Positions 25,905 through 40,048 of a stretch of 64,000 nt of DNA are shown here, in pieces (position 1 is the stretch's first letter; each line of letters begins with the position of its first letter). The position numbers and the translations under genes were made by a program. The notes beneath the pieces were generated by a model. That model was not told the origin of the DNA. It worked only from the letters and a program-made list of their open reading frames with translations, and ran no database searches. The DNA is from Lutraria lutraria (taxonomy: Eukaryota > Mollusca > Bivalvia > Venerida > Mactridae), in assembly GCA_964023205.1 (NCBI GenBank), contig OZ026833.1, positions 32,700,830-32,764,829 of the forward strand, read 5' to 3'.

Positions 25905-26440
25905 TTCATGAATCGATGGTGTTAATTAACAGTTCATGAAGTTCATGAATTGTTCATGAAAGTTAATCAAAGGTCCATCAAAATAATTCATAAACTCTTC
26001 GTGAACTTAAGATTAATTAACTGTTCATCAACTAAGGTCATTATCAATTCATGAACATTCATGAGTTTTCATCAAAATAATTCATCAATAGTTCATGAAC
26101 CTAATTTTGATGAACAGGTCATGAATCTTATGTTCATGAACAGAACCATTATTGAAGTTGTGCATGAGCATAATCAGTTCATAAAGTTTCATAAATTGTT
26201 CAACAAATTTCATCAAAGGTTCATGAACATAAGATTCATGAATTGTTCACTAACTGATGTCAATAAACAATCCATGAAGCTTCATGAATTGTTCATGAAC
26301 ATACTCGGTTAATGAATAATTCATGAAATCCTTAATCAATTCTTGAATAGTTGTTCTTGAACTTCATCGAACCAAGTTCTTGAACCGAATCTCCAATTTT
26401 TATAGATCATAAGCTATTCATAAATGAGCTCATGAACATA
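25905..26440. repeat. Degenerate array of ttcatgaa palindromes
   Basis: The 8-bp palindrome ttcatgaa and one-base variants occur well over a dozen times in ~530 bp with irregular spacing, often as attcatgaattgttcatgaa. An 83-codon open frame here is made of these motifs and is not a convincing gene. Confidence 0.8.
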
Positions 26441-27639
26441 ATAATTATGATGGGCAGTTTATCAAGTTCTCGACAGGGACAGGCATTTTTGTAAGGATGG
26501 ATTCAACTTCGTTCCTGACTGTACTCTCAGTACTTTGATTGTAACATGGGCGTCTGCAAGCAATTTATCGGTAACACTAAACGTCAATGATGGTAGTTTG
26601 TCATTCAAGTTTAAAACGCTAAAGGCAGAATAGACTTGTTAACTTGAGAGAACATATGTGGCAGCTTTTCATTTCCGTTCGCCACAAATACGGAAACCAT
26701 TCCAAATCAGTGAATACACGTCTGGAAACTGTTAACAATTATTTAAATTCTAATTCGACTAATTTCCATCCTTGTCATGAGAGATTTGTGAATTGATCCC
26801 CCGTCTGAACAGAACGTATCGTGGCTATCGAACATAATCTTCGACGAATGTACTGACATTTTCGCCTAAGCATTAAAGCTTCTAAAGAAATGATTGTATT
26901 ATCTTGCTGTATCCATGGCATTGTGAAACACAATTTAGATAGTAGCAGTTTCAATATCCCATACATCATTAATGTCTTTTAGCGACCTTTACATTTTGTT
27001 ATTATACATAGTTGTAGTTGATTACCTAGTCAAACTTGTCTGAATTCTTTGCGTACTAAAGCAGTACCAACGGGTAAGATTGATTGCCCTTCATGTTTAG
27101 CATGATTCTTTGATTTGGAAAAAAGTTGATAGGTTTTGAGCATGATGATGTTTTGGAAAGAGTGTGCTGCTATATTTTGGATGTGGACGTTTCTTGATGT
27201 TATTTTCTTACCTTACATTTTAAACGAAGGGATTGCATTCTTTACATTGCAATACACGCCAATTAAGCAGTTCGAAACAGGATTAAATAAGACCTATAGA
27301 GAAGACATCTTTTTTAAATCATTGCCTAGCCGCACAGTATCACAGAAACAAATCTGTGTGCAAAACATTATTTCATTACATTATCCCATTGATAATGATA
27401 CGCTAAAAATAATTTCTAATTAAAAACCAAAGAAAAAAATGGTGTCAACAATGATGTGTAAAAAGTTCCCAAGAGAATGCACCGATAATGTTTAATTGAA
27501 AAAATGGAGGTTTTCCCTAAGTACTTGCAATCGCTCATTTTATTGTGGTGAAAATATGATACAAATTAATTTTAACAGATCTAAAGTTGTAACAACGTCT
27601 TTCAAATGAGGATCGTATTTAACATAACTTTATATTTGC

Positions 27640-28215
27640 ATGTGTCATGTGAGCATTGTTATGTGATATGTGGCCATTTGTTTATGCATGTGATCAGTGT
27701 TATGTGTCATGTGAAAATTTACATGTGTCGTATGGTCAATATTATATACACTTCAAAGCAATACAGAACTGCTGCTTTATTGCATGATTTGAGCTATGGC
27801 TCATGACCATTTACATTATACAAGTATATGCGAAAAACAAATTAACACGAGACATGAGAGAAAACAAATGTAAGCACCGATACAATACAATTGTATTGTA
27901 TATATATGGCCATGCGTATATGTCATGTGATCATTTTTATGTATCACGTGATTATTTGCATGCGTCGTATGGTTATTGTTATGTGTCACGCAATCAATTT
28001 ATATGTCATGTGGTCATTTTATGTGGCATGATATCATGTGTATGAGTCGTATGGTCATTGTTATTTGTCATATGATTATAAATGTATGTCATGTGGTTAT
28101 TTATATGTGTCATGTGATCATTTGTATATGTTATGTGGTCATTTGTTTGTTTTATGTGGTCATGTGTACATGTCTTGCGGTCATTTGTAAGTTTTATGTT
28201 GATTTGCTCATGGGT
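27640..28215. repeat. Degenerate ~21-bp array (tatgtgtcatgtgatcattt)
   Basis: The unit tatgtgtcatgtggtcatttg recurs many times with heavy divergence. Because the unit is close to 21 bp, open frames persist (66, 80 and 91 codons) and encode a Cys/His/Val-rich seven-residue periodicity. I regard these as incidental. Confidence 0.75.
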
Positions 28216-29103
28216 TATCTCCGTAAAACTTTTGCCATCACGTTTATATAGTCACGAGTAATATACATAAATTTCATAATTTTAATGGAATACCGTAAGG
28301 CTCTGTCATAGAATTATTATTAAGACCTTTATATTTTCCCCATTAACATAGTGTCATATTCACAATCATAGAACACAATTTAATCAAGTTACAAAAGGCC
28401 ATTGACACTAACTTTAAATATGGTTTACTTTTCTTCATTATAGAGGTTTTTTGATGATTATTTAAAAAAAACATTTAATCATATGTGTTGCTTAATCGGA
28501 TAGTATCGTAGACAAATGTTTCGGATGAAAGCTCTTTAGAAAGATCATGCCTAATTTCATTTCCCACGTTGTCACGAATGGTAAATGCGACTTTGGCTTA
28601 TTGCAATTATCCTTTATCACAGTCGTGTGATCTTTGAATGGTATAACATAGACGTTATTAGTATATAACATAATCTAATTCACCACCAATCGCTTTATTA
28701 TCTCCTGATGACATTTAAGAATATTGCGAATTGGAATCACAATAATGCGAAAAAGGTCATGTAATGGTCGTACATACGACCATGTTATACAAGCAGTCAA
28801 TATAATAAAGAGTATAATAAGTGTGCGGGTAATGTATTGTAAAAGTATTACAAGACTTTGTGTTTGCTTAGATATAGTTGTCTTGGTAAATATCTAGCTA
28901 TAAGTTTAGCACTAGTCTTACCAGTAAAACAGTGAAATACATCGTAACCACTATTAGACAGCGACACTCTGACAACTAAGTTTTAGACTCTATATGTGGA
29001 ATATATCAGAATATATAGCAAAATTGCGATGAAGGTCCAATCCAATTATATTAGTGTGAATAAAAGAGTTATGTGAATTGTAAAATGATTTAAACAAACT
29101 GAG

Positions 29104-29180
29104 GAGCCACCGTGATCGAATGATTATTGTATCTCACCTGTAACCACTAGTCCATCAACGCTGGGTTCGAATATCAACCA
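29104..29180 (+). tRNA. Weak tRNA-like remnant
   Basis: The only strong element is a box B-like gctgggttcgaatatcaacc; the 5' half (ccaccgtgatcgaatgatta) is box A-like at best. It may be the head of a decayed SINE. Confidence 0.3.
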
Positions 29181-29367
29181 GGTCAAAACAAACTGCACAT
29201 AAGAGGAAATTTCAATGCTTTTTCAATTGTTGAACTTATACAATTCTTTCAAAAATGCTACGCCCATCGTTTTACCAATAATGTGTGTTACATACCCATA
29301 TCACGTTCCCACCTGGTGCATGACGATAAATAATCTATACAATACAAAATACAAAACCACAATTAAA

Positions 29368-29549
29368 TACAGTCGAACATTTGTTAACCTCCAACTCCCA
29401 GCAAAGGAAATCCTGTGAATAAAGGTCATCGAAGATAAACGTCATTGATTATTTAGAACAAATGACGTCCAAATAAGGGCCACCAATCAATAAAGGTCAC
29501 ATTAACATATTTTCACCAAGGGTTGCCTTTATTCACAGGTTTGACTGTA
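29368..29549. mobile_element. Small inverted-repeat element (tacagtcgaac ends)
   Basis: The ends are tacagtcgaac and gtttgactgta. Internal aataaaggtca and ccaagggttgcctttattcacag recur at 3018-3120, 8690-8850 and 21082-21165. Those copies are more degraded; the 8.7 kb copy keeps the same right end (gttgactgta) and the 21.1 kb copy keeps the left end (tacagtcaaac). A pogo-like family is plausible. Confidence 0.6.
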
Positions 29550-30903
29550 CATTTGAACGACTCAAAAATACGAAACAAACATTTTAATATTACCTTACTT
29601 AAACTAAAGTTCGTAATATACATTGTGTGCATAGTGTGCAACAAATTATCACTCGCAGCAACACTATATGAATTGGACTAATGAATTTCGTACTTATCTA
29701 TAAAACAGATACCATTCGTATTCATCACAGTTGAACGAACGTTTTATCAGAAATGTATATGAAATGCTTTCAGAACTTTTCTTTATTTTCAATACTGAAG
29801 GACGACAATAATTATAGCAATCATGGACTTCACGGACTAAAGTAGATGCAGAAATAATTGGAAATATTGTATGCCTGATTTCTTAGACTCTAATTTCACC
29901 ACACTTTCTATTCATAGACTGTCTTGAGACGACACTTTAGAACACACCAGGCACTTATCAACTGCTTTATTAACTGTGTTTTTAAACGCTTTTCTATTTA
30001 TGTTTTGCCTGCGACGACAAAGGTAGACTGATAGCAGTGTGTCGCTCGCGTGCGTCATGTATTCGATGCGTAAGTCTAATGCCAATTAGTGTTACTATTA
30101 AGACGGCATGTTGTCTAAACAAGCTTTTAGAAGGCCTAGGACGAATTAAAGAAACGAACATGCACTAGGATTCTTAACATTTAGAGAAAGCCTGTGATTC
30201 GTCGTTGCTTAAGGCTACTGAATACACAAGTCGCACAATAAAACAATACTTATTTTTCAGTTAACCAGGCTTACCCCTTTATTTTAGTTTTTGCAGGTTG
30301 AAAAATATATTTTCTTCTATTGTACATTTGATAATGTAGAAATACAATTCGTCCTCAAATTGTTTCGTACATTGGAGCTTTCTGTTAGAATCATAAGTAT
30401 CGGTATTAATCATTGTGTCGTTTAGGGTTACTTAAGCCAAGTTATTAATGTAGGAAGGTCGAATAACTACACATACAGTTTGTACTGTGGAAGTACAATT
30501 CGTCCCCAAATTGTTTCGTACCTAGGATTTTGTTGTTAGAACTTTTAAGGCCGGAGTCAAGCAATTTGGTCAGACCGACCAAACTGATTGACTCCGGTCA
30601 TAAAAGTTAACATAGCATAATGATTTTTTCTGGCCTGATAAGAGGGTACAAGTTGAATAAGTCCTATCTGTTTAGACAGGGATTATAAGGCCTTACTGTC
30701 ACCGTCAAATCTCTCATACAAACTATATACAATGGTATTAACTTACTGACAAGTTGTTCCACTATGATGGATGTTTTTTTTTCACACTGAGTGGAATTTA
30801 CACAATAAACCATCTCTAATCAGTTAAATGAAATAGAAAACTTTACAAATAGAAAAACGTAATATAAAGTCTCAAAACCACAAAACAGCATCTAACATTC
30901 ACT

Positions 30904-32055
30904 CGCGTTCTACGATATCAACTGTGTTGGTATTATATGTACTCGTATATCTACGATATCAACTGTGTTAGTATTATATGTACTCGTATATCTACGATAT
31001 CAACTGTGTTAGTATTATGTGTACTCGTATATCTAAGATATCAACTGTGTTGGTATTATATATACTCGTATATCTACGATATCAACTGTGTTGGTATTTA
31101 ATGTACTCGTATATCTACGATATCAACTGTGTTGGTATTATATATACTCGTATATCTACGATATCAACTGTGTTGGTATTATGTGTACTCGTATATCTAC
31201 GATATCAACTGTGTTGGTATTATATGAACTCGTATATCTAAAATATCAACTGTGTTGGTATTATAATTATGTACTCGTATATCTAAAATATCAACTGTGT
31301 TGGTATTATATGTACTCGTATATCTAAAATATCAACTGTGTTGGTATTATATATACTCGTATATCTAAGATATCAACTGTGTTGGTATTATATGTATTCG
31401 TATATCTAATATATCAACTGTGTTGGTATTATATGTAGTCGTAAATCTAAGATATCAACTGTGTTGGTATTATATGTACTCGTATATCTACGATATCAAC
31501 TGTGTTGGTATTATATGTACTTGTATATCTACGATATCAACTGTGTTGGTATTATATGTACTCGTATATCTACGATATCAACTGTGTTGGTATTATATGT
31601 ACTCGTATATCTAAGATATCAACTGTGTTGGTATTATATGTATTCGTATATCTAATATATCAACTGTGTTGGTATTATATGTAGTCGTAAATCTAAGATA
31701 TCAACTGTGTTGGTATTATATGCACTCGTATATCTACGATATCAACTGTGTTGGTATTATATGTACTCGTATATCTACGATATCAACTGTGTTGGTATTA
31801 TATGTACTCGTATATCTAAGATATCAACTGTGTTGGTATTATATGTACTCGTATATCTACGATATCAACTGTGTTGGTATTATATGTACTCGTATATCTA
31901 CGATATCAACTGTGTTGGTATTATATGTACTCGTATATCTAAGATATCAACTGTGTTGGTATTATATGTACTCGTATATCTAAGATATCAACTGTGTTGG
32001 TATTATATGTACTCGTATATCTAAGATATCAACTGTGTTGCTATTATGTGTATAT
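30904..32055. repeat. 41-bp satellite array, about 28 copies
   Basis: The unit contains actcgtatatctacgatatc followed by aactgtgttggtattatatgt. The variable site after atatct reads acg, aag, aaa or aat. Spacing is 41 bp except one unit expanded by ~6 bp near 31265. Rare variants (tattcg + aatat, then tagtcgtaaatc) recur exactly 246 bp apart (31395 and 31641), a six-unit higher-order step. The 3' part also shows a three-unit acg-acg-aag step. Open frames across it (up to 105 codons) arise from the repeat. Confidence 0.95.
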
Positions 32056-35000
32056 ATGAAGACAGAGTATGGTTTAACATTTAAATCATACCAGTTACTG
32101 ATAAACACACAACATTCAAATTAGTGTTAAGTTGTGGATTTCTTACAGTCCTAATTATAAAATGAAACAATCGATGGACAGTTTCCATATTTTGCCATAA
32201 AAGTTATCAAGAAAATCTTATTTCAGATGCCTGCTGTAAGTTAGATACTAATAAAACACAACGTGATCTGATGTGAAATAAAATAATGACCACAACGTAA
32301 TAGAAATACATTTGACCACTTTTTCGCATTCGTATTTAGTAACTGTAACCCAGTATATGAATCAAAATGCTCGCTAATAGATAATTGAAATGTTGTATTG
32401 TTTCCTTTACTCAAACCATATCCAACAGGTGATTGACTTTGAACATTTATTTACGCCATTCCTGTTTGTATGAAAATAGAAAAAATATATTAAGATGGAA
32501 ATATAATTTGGACAAAGATTGTTGACGACGTCAGTATAAAAAGTAAGTAAGCAAGTTTATTGACCAAGAGGTCTCCAGCCCATATGCATTTACAAATATA
32601 CATTATTGATTTAAAACATACATGTATTTAACAGAGGTTTATTTGTTTACTTACCAACAAGCTGCCATTTATTCCATAAATGCACGCAGTAGTAACATTA
32701 CAGATTAAATGACTTACTACTGCCAGCTGCGGCGCTCCAGCCTGGAGTAGACCAATCGCACGTGCGCGATTTTAGGGGCTGATTCTTGGCATCATTACGA
32801 CCTATTGGTCACAAATTCAATTGTTAAAGTGATAGATAAACGAATGAGTTTATATCGATTTTAATTTATCTATTTGCACGTGTAAATCGTGCACGCACTT
32901 GAGACTTTAACAGCTTATTGGTGATTAGTCGCGTAATTATGTGACAAATTTTGTCAATACACATTGTTTTGATTAAATTGCTTGCTGTGTAATATGTTCT
33001 GCAAATTTTATTTGAATGAGATGATAAATGAAGAAAATATGAAGAAATATAGAAATGCGTTGGAAGATTTGCTTAGTATATATAACATATTAATTAACCC
33101 AAATGTAACAAAGTCCATTTCGAAACTCATTTCGTCTTATTATTGATGCCCGATTTTTCGTATGTGGTAGAGAGAGAGGGAGTAGTCTGGCTGGATTACC
33201 TGCCCATTACACTACGTACTATTTTGCGCATAGTACGCAGGGAACCGGATTTGAGGAAGCGGCTATATGCGGAACTCCTCGACAGTTTCCGTATATAAAA
33301 ACAATTGTTCCCGCGGAACCATCCGGAGATCTGAACAACCTTATGCGAACGATTCCTTTAAATGCACGATTTGTAAATCTTTATTTATGGTGACACGGCT
33401 GATGAAATGAAATTATATAGCGTCGTTAATTCTTCAGTCATGATTCATAGCGAGAAGATATAGTTTGTATGAATAAGGATTAGACTAGTAACGAAAATGA
33501 CTTCATTTGAACTCAGTCTAGGTTAACCTGATCTTCTCATGAATGTTAGAAATTTAATTTGTCACGTGACTAGGAAAACTAAATTATTGCGAAACATAAA
33601 ATTATGTACTTATGTACATGTAAGTCAGATGAGTTGTATAAAACAGTTCACTGTTTACATTTCGAGATTCAATGTTCTTTTAATCGCGTACTTCAGACAG
33701 GAATGCAGTGTTGCATTTCAACATATCAACGTACATTTAGTCATTTACTCGTACTTTTCCGACATAATGCACGTGTTAAGCTAGTCACACAACGTTACAT
33801 CAAATCTAACCCGTTCAGCTTGAATAAATAGATTTAAGCTTAGATTTACACTAAATCATAATTTGATTGTGTGATTTTTCTGTGTATTTAAATGTTTCAC
33901 ATTGAATCTATCAACATTTAATGGTCTGTCACTGAGTATTTCAAAATTCTTAAACACTTGTTGCATGCCTGTCATCTTTGTATACTTATTTTCTTACTCA
34001 TTTTGTCATAATTGTATTTAGTATATCTATCTTTACATAATAACTGAAAAAAAAACTGTTATATAAATATCTAATAAAAATGAAAAAACAAATTTTATCA
34101 CGAATTTTAATTACCCCAAAAAATGCTCCCTGTCAGAGGTAATTCGCGTGCATTTGTAGATTTCATAACTTCACGATTTAAGCTAAGCATTTCTTGTAAT
34201 TATCGTATCTAAATTAAACTGAAGAAACGTAGTCGATCGTGTAAATTATATCTTCATTTTTGTTCTACGGTTTAAAGCTGCGCGACTTTTCCTGTTTTCA
34301 CGGAGTGGTGGGGGAGGGGGCACGGAGAGAGTCCTGAGGCGTACACCACCCTAGAATCAACGTTCTCCCGTTAACTAGCTGAACAACTTTCTCTCATGTG
34401 ATTCTTCGTTGGGATTCTTAAATTATATGTACTGATAAATTAAGTTAATACGCATTAATGCTAATAATTGACAGAAAAAACAACGAAAATAAAAATGAGG
34501 CATACTTAATACGCGAATGTATAAAAATCAACCATCACTGGATTTGAAAATTACATCAGCCACACATTTTCTCAAGCTCACATCAAAGCATTCGCGGTAA
34601 GTTCAAACAGTTGGATAGCAACTATTTTAGTAATCCACCCTTTTATACCCGACCATGTCTTCTTATCTCCTCCAAATGAGGCTGTAACTAGATAAACACA
34701 CAAACAAACGATCATCCTCATTTACCAAGTCTTGTGACATTGTTTTACCAACGCAGACATTTGAGTGGATAAGACGATAAAGTTTGGAGTACGCCTTATA
34801 TCGTACCCGGATTTTTGAAACTTTTCAAGTACTGAGTAATCCATGGGACGAAGCGTTATTAAGACAAATTAACACAGCATCTTAATTACGTGCTATTTCT
34901 AAATATCACGCTATTTTGAAGAAAGTTTGCATTTTTGGAGTAAAACAACATATTTATAAGCTGGGATCTTTACGGGAAAGGTAATCTTTTATTCCTGGAT

Positions 35001-38000
35001 CATGGGAATATTCAAGTTTTCATACTTCCGTTATTTTGTGTACACACATTTCATTTTGTTTAGTTGAGCAAAATTCTCTGATTAAGATTTAAAAATATTA
35101 TCAACATTATATTAATTATTATTCAATATTAATTATATTTTTTTTCAAACGTCTATTGTGATTATAGCATTTTGAGTATAAACTATTATTTATTAACTTA
35201 AGTTGATACAGTGATTCCAGCTGTTGTTACTAAATAGATCATATAGCTGAATAGGGCCTACTAAATATTTTTTTTACAATTAAAAGTATTTCTTTCTTTC
35301 TAACATTCACACAATTTTAATAAACTTGGATTCATATCACACTATAAGTATAATCAGTCGAATATCACAATAAAACGCGGATCACAGTATTTTGATTATT
35401 TCGGTGACTCATTTGTCAGAAGGAAATAATACACTCAGTGTAAATATTTATAGTGTCTTATATTTGTTTCTCAGTCTATTTGTTCACGTTCATTGTTTTT
35501 GTTCTCAGAGGTTATTTACCCATAAAGTCATAACAAACATACTGCAGCTTTGCAATAGACGGTTCCGAGGTGTCTTCCCTAGGGGAGTTATTACTTAAAC
35601 CAATTCATGTACGTTGTCTGTATAATGGGTAGTTGTTTAGGTCGGCGGAGTTGGGGATAAATAATATTTTGGGAAATGTAGATTTTTTGTGTATGTTTTT
35701 AACTTTTTACGCACGTACATTTATAATATAACAGATATTATATTTTAATAGCAAATAGACATTAATAACCTTTGGTCATTTACAAAGCATGACATTTATA
35801 CATATCCGGTATTTTATATATCAAATACAAGACGGAAAGTGTATGACTTTTTATAATTGCCTGATAGAAACAATATTTTGACTCCATTCTGTTTATATAC
35901 GATTAATTTAAAAGAATTCGCAACCGGTTATCGCGGCTCCCGTTTAATCTTCATTGACAATTCGTTGAATAATTTATAAATGTTTATGTCCATGTTCCAT
36001 AAAACTGAATAAATGTATGTTCTGTTCTGCAGAATTATTATACGTTCACGGGCTATCCAAATAACACGAGTATAATAATGAGATAGCTACGGAGTTTTTT
36101 TTCGTTTTATGAATTTATTCAATTATCCATTTACATTCAACAGGTTAATTCGCATTAATTGAGTAATAGTTTCGCGCGTGATAAAAGCAAAGTTCAGAAC
36201 TTAATTCAGTTCGTGGCCTGTTTTTATATTCTGTTAGGTAATATAATTATGATATAAAAGTATTTTTGGTGTGGCCATAAATCAACTGAAGAACATATTT
36301 TATAGACTCAATTCCTATAAAAAATCTGGAATAAAACTTGCGTAAAATGAATGCCCGGATTTATACAGGATATAAATAGCTTGCGTTAATTAACATAAAA
36401 ACAAAAATAAATGGATCACATCTGGTTCTTATTTCATTCACCTGTTATTATCATACCGTGAGGTTCTGACATTTTTTCATTTGATATGCCACCTTTTAAG
36501 ACGATACTTTATTTTTCATTCAAGTATATCAGGCATTATTTAAAGGTAGTCTACTCGAGATATGCAAAGTCAAACCGTTATAATCATGCAAATGCAGTTG
36601 AATCTCATTATGTCAAACACGCTTAATATATCAAAATTCCGGTTATGTCAAACTTTTTCTTTGGGACTCGACTTTTTTTATTTAATGTCCAACGCCAATT
36701 AATTAAAGAACTAGTTATAGCCTGAACAAGATGTAATTTCATGACCCATACTTTTAACAGTATATGCAGGAATGTAGAAATATATATTTAGTCTTACATT
36801 GTATAGTGTATGCTTGGAATGAAAACGAAAACAAAAACCCGCTATTTTGTGGGTCGTGGTATTATTATATAACTGCTTAGGGATGGTTGTTCTATTCTGA
36901 AAACCTTACTAATGTTGGGGTCATTTGAAACTACCTGATTATGTCATGTATCATAGAAAAGTTCAAATTGAAAATAGTTCACCGATTTCGCAAATTACAT
37001 CACAAAGCTGACACCGTGCCCCTGTATGCACATAAATAGTGTACGAAAAAAAGGTACAATAAGCACGGCACGTGTTCAGATGAAAACTCATAAACAGACG
37101 CCTGTACTGTAATCCGAGAACAAAATCTGCAATGTACGCGGATGAACAGCGCTTCATTAAAAAATGTTCTGCTAATGCACGGAACTGACCTTGTTGCACT
37201 TATTCAGTGAGTAGACAATTAGAAGATCCCCATATTAGCTACTGGTACCTCATCATCGTATGATGTTTGTTCATTTACAGCAGGTGTTAGGTGTTCAAAC
37301 ATGTGTTGATGATGATCAGATATTTTGTTATTTATTATCAGTCTTAAACAATAAGTAGTGTACTTATCAATGATTGTGTGTTGTACTGTTCTTGTATGTT
37401 TGGTGCGATTGGAAATATATTTATCGTTAGTTTAAATACATTTCCGCTTCCTTACATTAACACATGGGTCAGCAAATGTTTAAAGCAGGGAGAAGCTGAA
37501 CTCGTGCAATGTAATCCGAAAAAAACACACACTATTTTAAAACTAAACGTTAATAAATGGTTGGGTATAAATAATCGGTAACTTTGAACATTTATAACAT
37601 TAATACAGTTTTTAGACATTTTAACTTATTTTTACCACACTTGATATAGTAGACGAATTATAAAAAAAAATGATTTAGCATTTACTATGTACATGTATAT
37701 TTCTTGTTTACCCATTATCTACGAGAGTTTAAATCTATGATAATGAATTAATAATATTTTGTGATGTGTCGCATTGAGTTCTACAGATAGTGATACCCTG
37801 TTTTCCCACATGTTTCGTAAACTACTGTTAATTGATGAAACGTGACTTTGTATTTATATGTAGAATGTTTTTATGTAAAATAAAATTACAATTCATTGTA
37901 CTAATCCGAAAGAAAGAAACAATTTGCTAACAGGTCAATTCATATTTTAATATTTGTTTTTAAATTAAATTCGGGTGATACATTTTAAACATTAAAACGG

Positions 38001-39045
38001 TTTTAGCAATTTTGACTAAGTGTCTTATCCAGTAAAACGTCTCTGCAAACTAACACTTTTTCATTGAAGATCGTGTCTTAAAACTGTTCCTATTCTATAG
38101 TGTTGGCATGATATGCTATGCGTTATGATCATTATACGCGTGTAATTTATGAAACCCACGCTAATGAAAAAGGCATCATATATCATGTTTTAAAACATGG
38201 TATAATTTGTTTTTCATAAAACAAAATACCTGTCAACATAGTTAATGCAACTGAAGAATAGCATGAACTTGTTTTACAATGTTGGTGATATAGATTTAAC
38301 ATTCAACTATAAGTTTTAATTGAAGTATCAAGAGATGATGGTGAAAGTTTGCCCTTTTCTGGGTAACTAAGCTTTAAACATTCCTGATATAATTTGTCAC
38401 TTTGCCCTAATCCATACCCTTTTCAACTGATGGGGGAAAGTATTCAATACTTTTTTTTTTTAATAAAGTGCGATTTTGTATTATTTAACCGTTTTTTTAT
38501 GTAAGCATGTATGTTATGTAAATAGTACGTCGCTCATAACCTAGCCTACTCTATGTCGACCAACCTACAACAATAATACTCAATATACAGTAAAAAGTCG
38601 ATAATTTACATACAACGTTGAAAACACTACATATGTCCACGGGTAAAGAATTGTCTTGTTTTTACTTTTTTGCCGAACATTCTAATATCTAAATCACAGT
38701 CAATCAAAAGATATCGGATTATCAAACTTTTGGCAACTAAGCCCCGTGTTCGTAATAACGAAGATTTACTGCACACATAAACATACGTATATATAAGACG
38801 TCTTTAGAGTCATTAATCTTATTTTCAGTAGACCATTAATATGGCAAATCTACCGTTATTGTTTTAACAATATAAATATGATGCATGTTTAGATATACAA
38901 CTTTATAAAATGCCTACTGAAGATGAGCTATTTTAATGATTCCTTTCACAAAATATATTCCTAGTTAGCTAATTGATTATTTTAAAGGGATCTGCTAAAT
39001 ATTGACAATAACACTCAAGAGAATAAACTGATGCTGAAAGAAACT
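32056..39045. other. 7-kb non-genic interval
   Basis: I see one possible TATA-type promoter (ccgtatataaaaaca, about 33285-33300) without an attached ORF, a LINE/SINE-tail-like fragment at 32541-32640 (aagtttattgaccaagaggt), one pogo-like remnant and short palindromes. No exon could be supported. Confidence 0.4.
38585..38773. mobile_element. Degenerate pogo-like element
   Basis: The left end acagtaaaaagtcga and right end tcgtaataacgaagatttactgc are inverted at CAGTAAA. It is non-coding. A related single terminus (cagttgaatctcattatgtc) occurs at about 36594. Confidence 0.45.
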
Positions 39046-39048
39046 TTA

Positions 39049-39732
39049 AAGGCCCATTAGCTTTTTGAATTTAGTAATACAAAATACAGGACGATAGATA
39101 AATGATAGTTAAGTATGCAAGCTATATTATATTTGCTCTAAAACAATAATTACATAATGCCTTTCTTAAAGGGGCATACCCTTCAACTTCGTGCATCTAG
39201 AATCAAGGCAAAATGATGATAAATTAGAAGCTTGTAAAGAAAAAAGCCGACAAAGAAAGTTTCAGCCAAAAATTCATCCAATTAAAAATAAAATCACAAA
39301 AAATATTAGTTTCCATAAAAGATCGGAAACTCTTTGGAATTTGTTGAACAATTTTTGGGTAGAAGTGATTTATTATTCATAGCTATGATTTTTGAGGCTA
39401 GTACCCAAACTAGTCATTTTATGACCCAAGTTCTTCTTGCAATTATCCATTTTATATTGTTTTACATAATTATACATCTAACACATTTTTACACTTTCAC
39501 AGAATGTTTGTCAGTTGTAGGGTATGCCCCTTTATGCCACATCTAGTAAAAATATGGTCAAATGCAATATAATTGAAAAGAATGCTGTGCTACATTTCTA
39601 TACGTACTTCGTGATTATAAAAGAACATTTCGGAATATTTTTTATTGCAAGTAATAGTCAGTTTAGTTGTAAGACATTTTCTAAATAAAATAAGACCCAC
39701 TTTAATTTTAACATAAAAGGGCTAATGGCGTT
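39049..39732. mobile_element. MITE subfamily I, second copy (opposite orientation), with nested insertion
   Basis: Flanked by TTA at 39046-39048 and 39733-39735. Without the nested element at 39169-39532 it is ~320 bp and colinear with the reverse complement of 3156-3488. Shared landmarks are ggacgatagat, tttgctctaaaacaat, atgcctttctt, gccacatct and aataagacc-actttaatttt. Confidence 0.85.
39169..39532. mobile_element. Nested 364-bp MITE, TIR AAGGGGCATACCCT
   Basis: Inverted ends aaggggcataccct and agggtatgcccctt are flanked by TA (or TTA). It interrupts the host MITE exactly between tgcctttctt and gccacatct, which are adjacent in the uninterrupted copy near 3.36 kb. Two open frames of 63 and 70 codons inside lack recognisable domains and are probably incidental. 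Confidence 0.85.
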
Positions 39733-40048
39733 TTAAAGGGATATTCTCATAATGTTAAATTTGTTTATATCCATGAATAACTTCAGAAGTCTGATTTAAT
39801 TACAGCACACTTCTACCGCTTATTTTGCCATTTTTGCAAAATATTCTACGTAACAGATCAAATCATGTGTCGCAGTAAATTAAGACAGCATTGAAGCACA
39901 AAAGTCCTGACTTTGTTTTTAAGTAATGTTCATTACCACCTAGAAGGCGCACCTAGGCGTTGAAGTAAACAATTAAATCAGACGCAATCCTTTTATATTC
40001 ACATGTTCAATGAGTGAGGGAAAACGTGTATAAAATAATATAAAGTAA

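Larger units (their letters stand above)
26441..30903. other. Non-genic interval with arrays and remnants
   Basis: Apart from the ~21-bp array, the weak tRNA-like remnant and the 29.4 kb element, no gene is visible. The 95-codon frame at 27136-27423 has no recognised domain. Confidence 0.4.

Noticed and set aside
30978..32024. Seven overlapping open frames (60-105 codons) in the 41-bp array
   Set aside because: They are the same repeat read in shifting frames, because 41 is not a multiple of three.
32541..32640. LINE 3' end (aagtttattgaccaagaggt region)
   Set aside because: Looks like a retroelement tail, but no poly-A, second copy or coding remnant in the window supports it.
37378..37581. 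67-codon plus-strand frame with a hydrophobic start
   Set aside because: No clear signal-peptide continuation, domain or splice context.
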